Below are positions 60,001 to 64,000 of a stretch of 64,000 nt of DNA, piece by piece. The stretch's first letter is position 1; every line of letters begins with the position of its first letter. A program made the translations under genes and the position numbers. The notes under the pieces are model-generated. The model worked only from the letters and a program-made list of their open reading frames with translations. It searched no databases and was not told the origin of the DNA. This DNA is from Okapia johnstoni (lineage: Eukaryota > Chordata > Mammalia > Artiodactyla > Giraffidae): NCBI GenBank assembly GCA_024291935.2, contig CM044312.1, positions 747,501 to 811,500 of the forward strand. The letters run 5' to 3'.

Positions 60001-61479
60001 AGGCCGATCCCTGGGACGCTGGGGCTGAGAAGACCACGGTCAGGACCCTCACACAGATGGCAGGTCGCTGTGGAGAGGCTGAGGTTCTTGTCTGGGGTGG
60101 GATGCTTCACTGATGGCCTTTCACCTTGAATCTGATGGAACTGACTGGCTGACAACCAGGCAGAGCCCCTCACCTCGAATGGGGGCTGGATGGCGTGGAC
60201 GTTTGGAACCACCCCGCCCCCCAAACGTGAGACTGTGTTTTGTGAGGAAAGAGCCTAGTCTGGACCACGGAAGTCCCTCCTCAGAGCCACCGGGGCCTCC
60301 ACTGGCCCTTGGGCCTGAGCTGCCGGACCCTTCAGGAGAGCAGGGCAAGCCTCGGGGAGCGGGCTGAGTCGAGGGGCAGGTCCCTCCCAAGGACACGGGG
60401 GCAAGTGGGGCATCAGGGCTGCCACAGGCACTGGGGAGGCGTGGAGCCCAAGGGCATGGCGGGCACTGGACAGTCAGGCCTCTCCTGTGGTTCTGTTTGG
60501 GGTTCAGCGTGGCCAGGGGAGGGGAGGACCCAGGCACAATGAGGACACACATCTGTGCACACACAATGGTATATGCATCAGGAATAGGGGACCCTCACCG
60601 AAGCCATCTGATGGGCTTGTTACTAATCTTAACCATAAATAGGAGACTTTGACTCTGGGCACAGAGGGTTGAGCAGGCAGACCCCCTCCTGTCAGGAGTG
60701 GGGCCCTGTGCGCAGGGCGGACCCAAAGCCCGTGGGTCAGGGTCAGGGTCAGATCATGCTTCTGGACTCCTGAAACTTGGGAGTCATTGCCCTACAGGGG
60801 TCATGGTTCCAGGCCACTGGGTGTGTTTAATAAGTGCTAATAAGTAAAGTTGAGATGGACAGTTATCACTTTGCAGATTTGTGCCTTTGTCTTCCAAATG
60901 CGGCTGGACTGACCAAATAATCTCCGAGTGACAGGCAGGCCCCAGGACAGTCAGACGGGAATAAAACGGGACAGAAACCCTAGACCATGACTAGGCGTTT
61001 CTAAGTGGGGAGCCTGACCTTTGGGATTTGTGACCCATGTGTGCAGAGAGGCCAGGCTGGCTCCCGGGCCCGAGCCTCCTCCTGGGCCTGGATGCTGTCT
61101 TCTGTTGGCTTGCTTGTATTTCGTCAGTCTTAAAGACAGAAATCTTGGATAACTTCTCCATGATTCTTACTGAAGTAAAGGAGAAGGAAAAGCTGGGCAG
61201 GATGTCACTGCTCCCCGTGATGCTGGCTGTGTGGTCTGAGCAGTTGCTGCCCGAGGCTGTGTGACCACTTGCCCTCCAGGAGCCAAAGGCCGCTGGTGGC
61301 CGGCAGGACGCTGCTGTGCTGAAAATGTTTACAGAGTATTGTGTGTGAGGAGTAGGAGGGCTGCCCAGCTGGTTTCTGAGCAACACCGGCTGTGCCTCCA
61401 GCAGTAATATGGCCCTGACAGTGAACATTCAGGTCCAGTTTGTTTTGTGAATTGTAGCTGTGCCAGTGAACTTGAGGAC
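57054..61479. other. GC-rich unique intron
   Basis: About 4.4 kb without an exon, RNA gene or interspersed repeat that I recognise. A tiny gggtca x3 run lies at 60734-60751. Open frames are chance products of high GC. Confidence 0.5.
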
Positions 61480-61609
61480 GAGGTGGCTGGATGGCATCAC
61501 TGACTCAATGGACATGAGTTTGAGCAAGCTCCTGGAGAGAGTGAAGCCTGGTGCTGCAGTCCATGGGGTCGCAGAGTCAGACACGACTGAGTGACTGGAC
61601 AACAACAAT
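61480..61609 (+). mobile_element. BovB LINE 3' end (forward)
   Basis: gaggtggctggatggcatca, ctgactcaatggacatgagt, tccatggggtcgcagagtca and gacacgactgagtgactgga are the last ~130 bp of BovB, ending in an acaacaaca tail. Confidence 0.9.
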
Positions 61610-61856
61610 GTGGACTTGGGGCAGTCACCGCTTGTGTGTGTGGTGACGTGTGGCATGTCACCAAGACCACCTTATTTTCGTTCCCTGATGGCCCTAGGTA
61701 CCTTGGGGAATGGTACTCTGGCTCTAGAAAGCTCTGCCCACTCCCACACCCTTCCATCCCGTTAATGGACAGCGTTCGTCTGCCCTGGAAATGGGATTTC
61801 AGTCAGGGTTGACCAACCCCCTGGTCCTGGGCTGGTGGTGGGTCCGTCTCCCACGA

Positions 61857-62503
61857 TGCCCTGGCGCCTCCCCAGGCCCCGCCCCCAGGGCTCCCTGGCG
61901 TCTCCTCTGGCCCCGCCCCCAGGGCTCCCAGGCCCCGCCCCCGGGACGCCCTGGCGCCTCCTCAGGCCCCGCCTCCCAGGACTCCCTGGCACCTCCTCAG
62001 GCCCCGCCTCCCAGGACTCCCTGGCGTCTCCTCAGGCCCTGCCCCCAGGGCTCCCTGGCACCTCCCCAGGCCCCGCCTCCCAGGACTCCCTGGCACCTCC
62101 TCAGGCCCCCGCCTCCCAGGACTCCCTGGCACCTCCTCAGGCCCCGCCTCCCAGGACTCCCTGGCCCCTCCTCAGGCCCCGCCTCCCAGGACTCCCTGGC
62201 ACCTCCTCAGGCCCCGCCTCCCAGGACTCCCTGGCACCTCCTCAGGCCCCGCCTCCCAGGACTCCCTGGCGTCTCCTCAGGCCCTGCCCCCAGGGCTCCC
62301 TGGCACCTCCCCAGGCCCCGCCTCCCAGGACTCCCTGGCGTCTCCTCAGGCCCTGCCCCCAGGGCTCCCTGGCACCTCCCCAGGCCCCCCGCCTCCCAGG
62401 GCTCCCTGGCGTCTCCTCAGGCCCCGCCCCCAGGGTTCCCTGGCCCCGCCCCAGGCCCCGCCCTCTGGACTCCCTGGGGTCTCCCTGGTTCCGCCCCCTC
62501 ACG
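61857..62503. repeat. 35-bp GC-rich minisatellite, about 18 copies
   Basis: Unit ccccgcctcccaggactccc tggcacctcctcagg, about 35 bp (for example ggactccctgg at 61979 and 62014). A second type has cccccagggctccctggc. Alternation of the two types recurs as a dimer near 62000-62100 and 62245-62390. The longest open frame of the window (336 aa) is a Pro/Leu/Gly-rich reading of this array. Confidence 0.95.
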
Positions 62504-62505
62504 TG

Positions 62506-64000
62506 GGCGGGTCGGGCTAGGAAGGGACGGCTCTTGGCTGGAAGCTGTGGTCTTCTGGGCGGGCAAGTGATTGAAATTGCATCTGCCCTCTTTGTTGAGA
62601 GTTTCCAGAGCCTGGCGGTTTCCTGCTGCGCTTTCTCTTTCGCAGTCCCCAGTCCTGGGTGGGTACAACATGGAAATTACTTTTCTGAAAGGAAAAGAAA
62701 ATTGACACCCGCAGTGAGCATGTCAGTTCTGCACGAGCGCAGGGCCAGGCTTGTGGGTCTGGTGGCTGCTCAGATGCTAATATTTTTAATGTCAAGTCGT
62801 ACCACCTACAAAAAAATCTATTTTCCTCTACGTCCTTGGACTTAACCTGGACTGCTGCACTGACATGGGAAACCTGCTCTTTAGAGAAATCTGAATCTAC
62901 TTAAGTGTGATGGAAAATCTAGCCAGCTGCCTGTAATACATTGTGGGAAAATGAGCTCGCCAGCCGTCGGAAAGTGGTCCCTGTGATACGCGGCCCGTTG
63001 GAAGCTCATGGCGACGATCAATGATCGGGGTCAGAGCCGGGAGCTGGGGGAGGAGGGGCCGAAACCCGGCCCCGTGGCCCGTGGGAGGGCGCACTGCCCT
63101 CCTGGGCGCTGCGGCTCCTCCACCGGGAGCTGCGGACTCCTTGTCTGTTTATCTCCTTCAAGGAGCCCGTGTGGCAGATACAGAAAGGGCTTCCAGTGCC
63201 TCCTGGATGAAGACGGCCCGGGATCGTTTTATTCGGCGTTCATTCCTAACACTTAGGCGTTTTCAGTGATCAAGCCTAGAGTCTGGAGACCGCGCGACGC
63301 TGATCGGCCCTGGCCCCGGGGTCCCAGGCTCCTGGTGTAGCTTGGCCTCTGTCTCTGGCCTGTGCCCTGGGCCCACCCTCCCCCTCCTCTGAGCCCCTGG
63401 CATGGATGAGAGCTGAGCCTGCCTCCGTTGGTGTCTTCCAGGGGAAGCCGAGTCTGGCTTTTCTTTTAGCTTCTGTGTGTTATTTAATGTGCGTGGAGAA
63501 CCTCACACTGTGAACCACGACTTCACCAGAACTGAGTGGACCCGCATCCTGCCTCTGCTGGACGGCTCAGCATCCCACCCAAACTGCCCCTGCTATTCCT
63601 GCCTCCACACCCCCACGTGGGCCAGGTTCAGGATCAGCTCCAGACCCTGCTGACTCCTTAGCATAGCCCTCCCTCTTCTTGTTGAAGGAGGGTCTTCCCC
63701 TAGTACTTTACTGTTGTTTTTTTTAATGTAACGTAACACTGTGTTTTATTTTCATTGTTCTCATCTTTAGGATTGCTTTCTTGCAGCAGTGATGCTGGTT
63801 TTCACTAACAATAGTGGTATGCACTTTTCCTATAGTACTAATTTATTCAATTAAAAAGACACTTAGAAGATACCGTGCACACAGTAGCTCAGCGGGTGGG
63901 CGAGAGACCTGAGGAACAGGGTCCACAGGTTTATTCTGTTTATTCTAAACACCCATCTGGAGTTTCCCGCGTGCCCGGTCAGTGTGCTGTGACCACAGGC
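62506..64000. other. Unique intron
   Basis: 62540-62960 is balanced-composition and repeat-free (gctcagatgctaatattttt, aatgtcaagtcgtaccacc) and may include a conserved element. 62960-63700 is GC-rich; 63700-63880 is AT-rich. No exon recognised. Confidence 0.45.

Larger units (their letters stand above)
5066..64000 (+). other. PTPRN2: PTPRN2 large intron (partial, phase 1)
   Basis: Everything downstream of the donor at 5066 reads as intron and its embedded repeats. I looked for the expected continuation of phogrin (short linker, transmembrane helix, cytoplasmic PTP-like domain) and saw none. Human PTPRN2 is known to have very large introns. A small or diverged exon could still have been missed by eye. 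Confidence 0.7.

Noticed and set aside
60734..60751. Three tandem GGGTCA units as a nuclear-receptor element or telomere-like repeat
   Set aside because: Only 18 bp, with zero spacing atypical for most receptor dimers, and it is not TTAGGG. Too short to support a call.
61835..62845. 336-aa Pro/Leu/Gly-rich open frame
   Set aside because: Translation of the 35-bp minisatellite plus flank. Not a protein gene.
5066..64000. miR-153-2, known to lie in a PTPRN2 intron
   Set aside because: I looked for the mature-arm sequence and hairpin and did not see it. In human it sits in a different, further-downstream intron.
1..64000. An undescribed multi-gene system, such as a defence, secretion or biosynthetic cluster
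   Set aside because: The window is ruminant intron and repeats around two PTPRN2 exons. No cluster of non-repeat genes exists on either strand.

Overview
This is a vertebrate, specifically ruminant (bovid-type), nuclear genomic window. It is full of repeats known only from ruminants or typical of them: Bov-tA SINEs (tRNA-Glu-derived), Bov-A2 SINEs and BovB (RTE-type) LINEs. It also holds mammalian L1 copies. There is no operon-like or prokaryotic architecture. I cannot tell cattle from sheep, goat or buffalo by eye.

The only coding sequence I can support is two small internal exons on the + strand (1507-1593 and 4986-5065). They have good splice sites and compatible phases. Joined, they encode a membrane-proximal luminal piece that I recognise as PTPRN2 (phogrin / IA-2beta), a receptor-type, catalytically atypical tyrosine phosphatase family protein of dense-core secretory vesicles. 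The rest of the window is PTPRN2 intron: the end of one intron, one complete 3.4-kb intron, and about 59 kb of a large downstream intron in which I found no further exon.

Layout: 1-5.4 kb holds the two exons among GC-rich minisatellites and one AT-rich candidate conserved element. 5.4-24 kb is GC-rich unique sequence with Bov-tA SINEs, a 1.06-kb minisatellite with higher-order structure (9.65-10.70 kb), a G-rich array (12.26-12.77 kb), a Tigger-like MITE with visible inverted ends (22.08-22.26 kb) and a truncated BovB (22.3-23.8 kb). 24-31 kb holds L1 and BovB fragments, a candidate conserved element (26.3-26.9 kb) and a CpG-rich tract with a 19-bp minisatellite rich in CRE-like TGACG motifs (29.1-30.5 kb). 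31.1-39.7 kb is a nearly full-length but dead L1 (minus strand) split by a BovB plus Bov-tA block and by a Bov-A2 with a clean target-site duplication. 40-45 kb is mostly unique, with a strong candidate regulatory element around 41.0-41.7 kb carrying an RFX X-box-like palindrome, and a long TGGA-type microsatellite. 45.2-52.8 kb is a second nested stack: L1 (minus) broken by a BovB (plus), itself broken by a short SINE, an L1 3' end and a Bov-tA dimer. 53-64 kb is unique intron with further minisatellites (44-bp x 7 at 54.8 kb; 35-bp x about 18 at 61.9-62.5 kb) and a tetranucleotide array at 56.6 kb.

The many GC-rich tandem arrays fit a subtelomeric gene location, as known for human PTPRN2 at 7q36.3. 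All long open frames in the window are either tandem-repeat translations or decayed retrotransposon ORFs. I found no undescribed molecular system. The most useful observations are the repeat stratigraphy, the higher-order minisatellite, the CRE-like array and the candidate enhancers.
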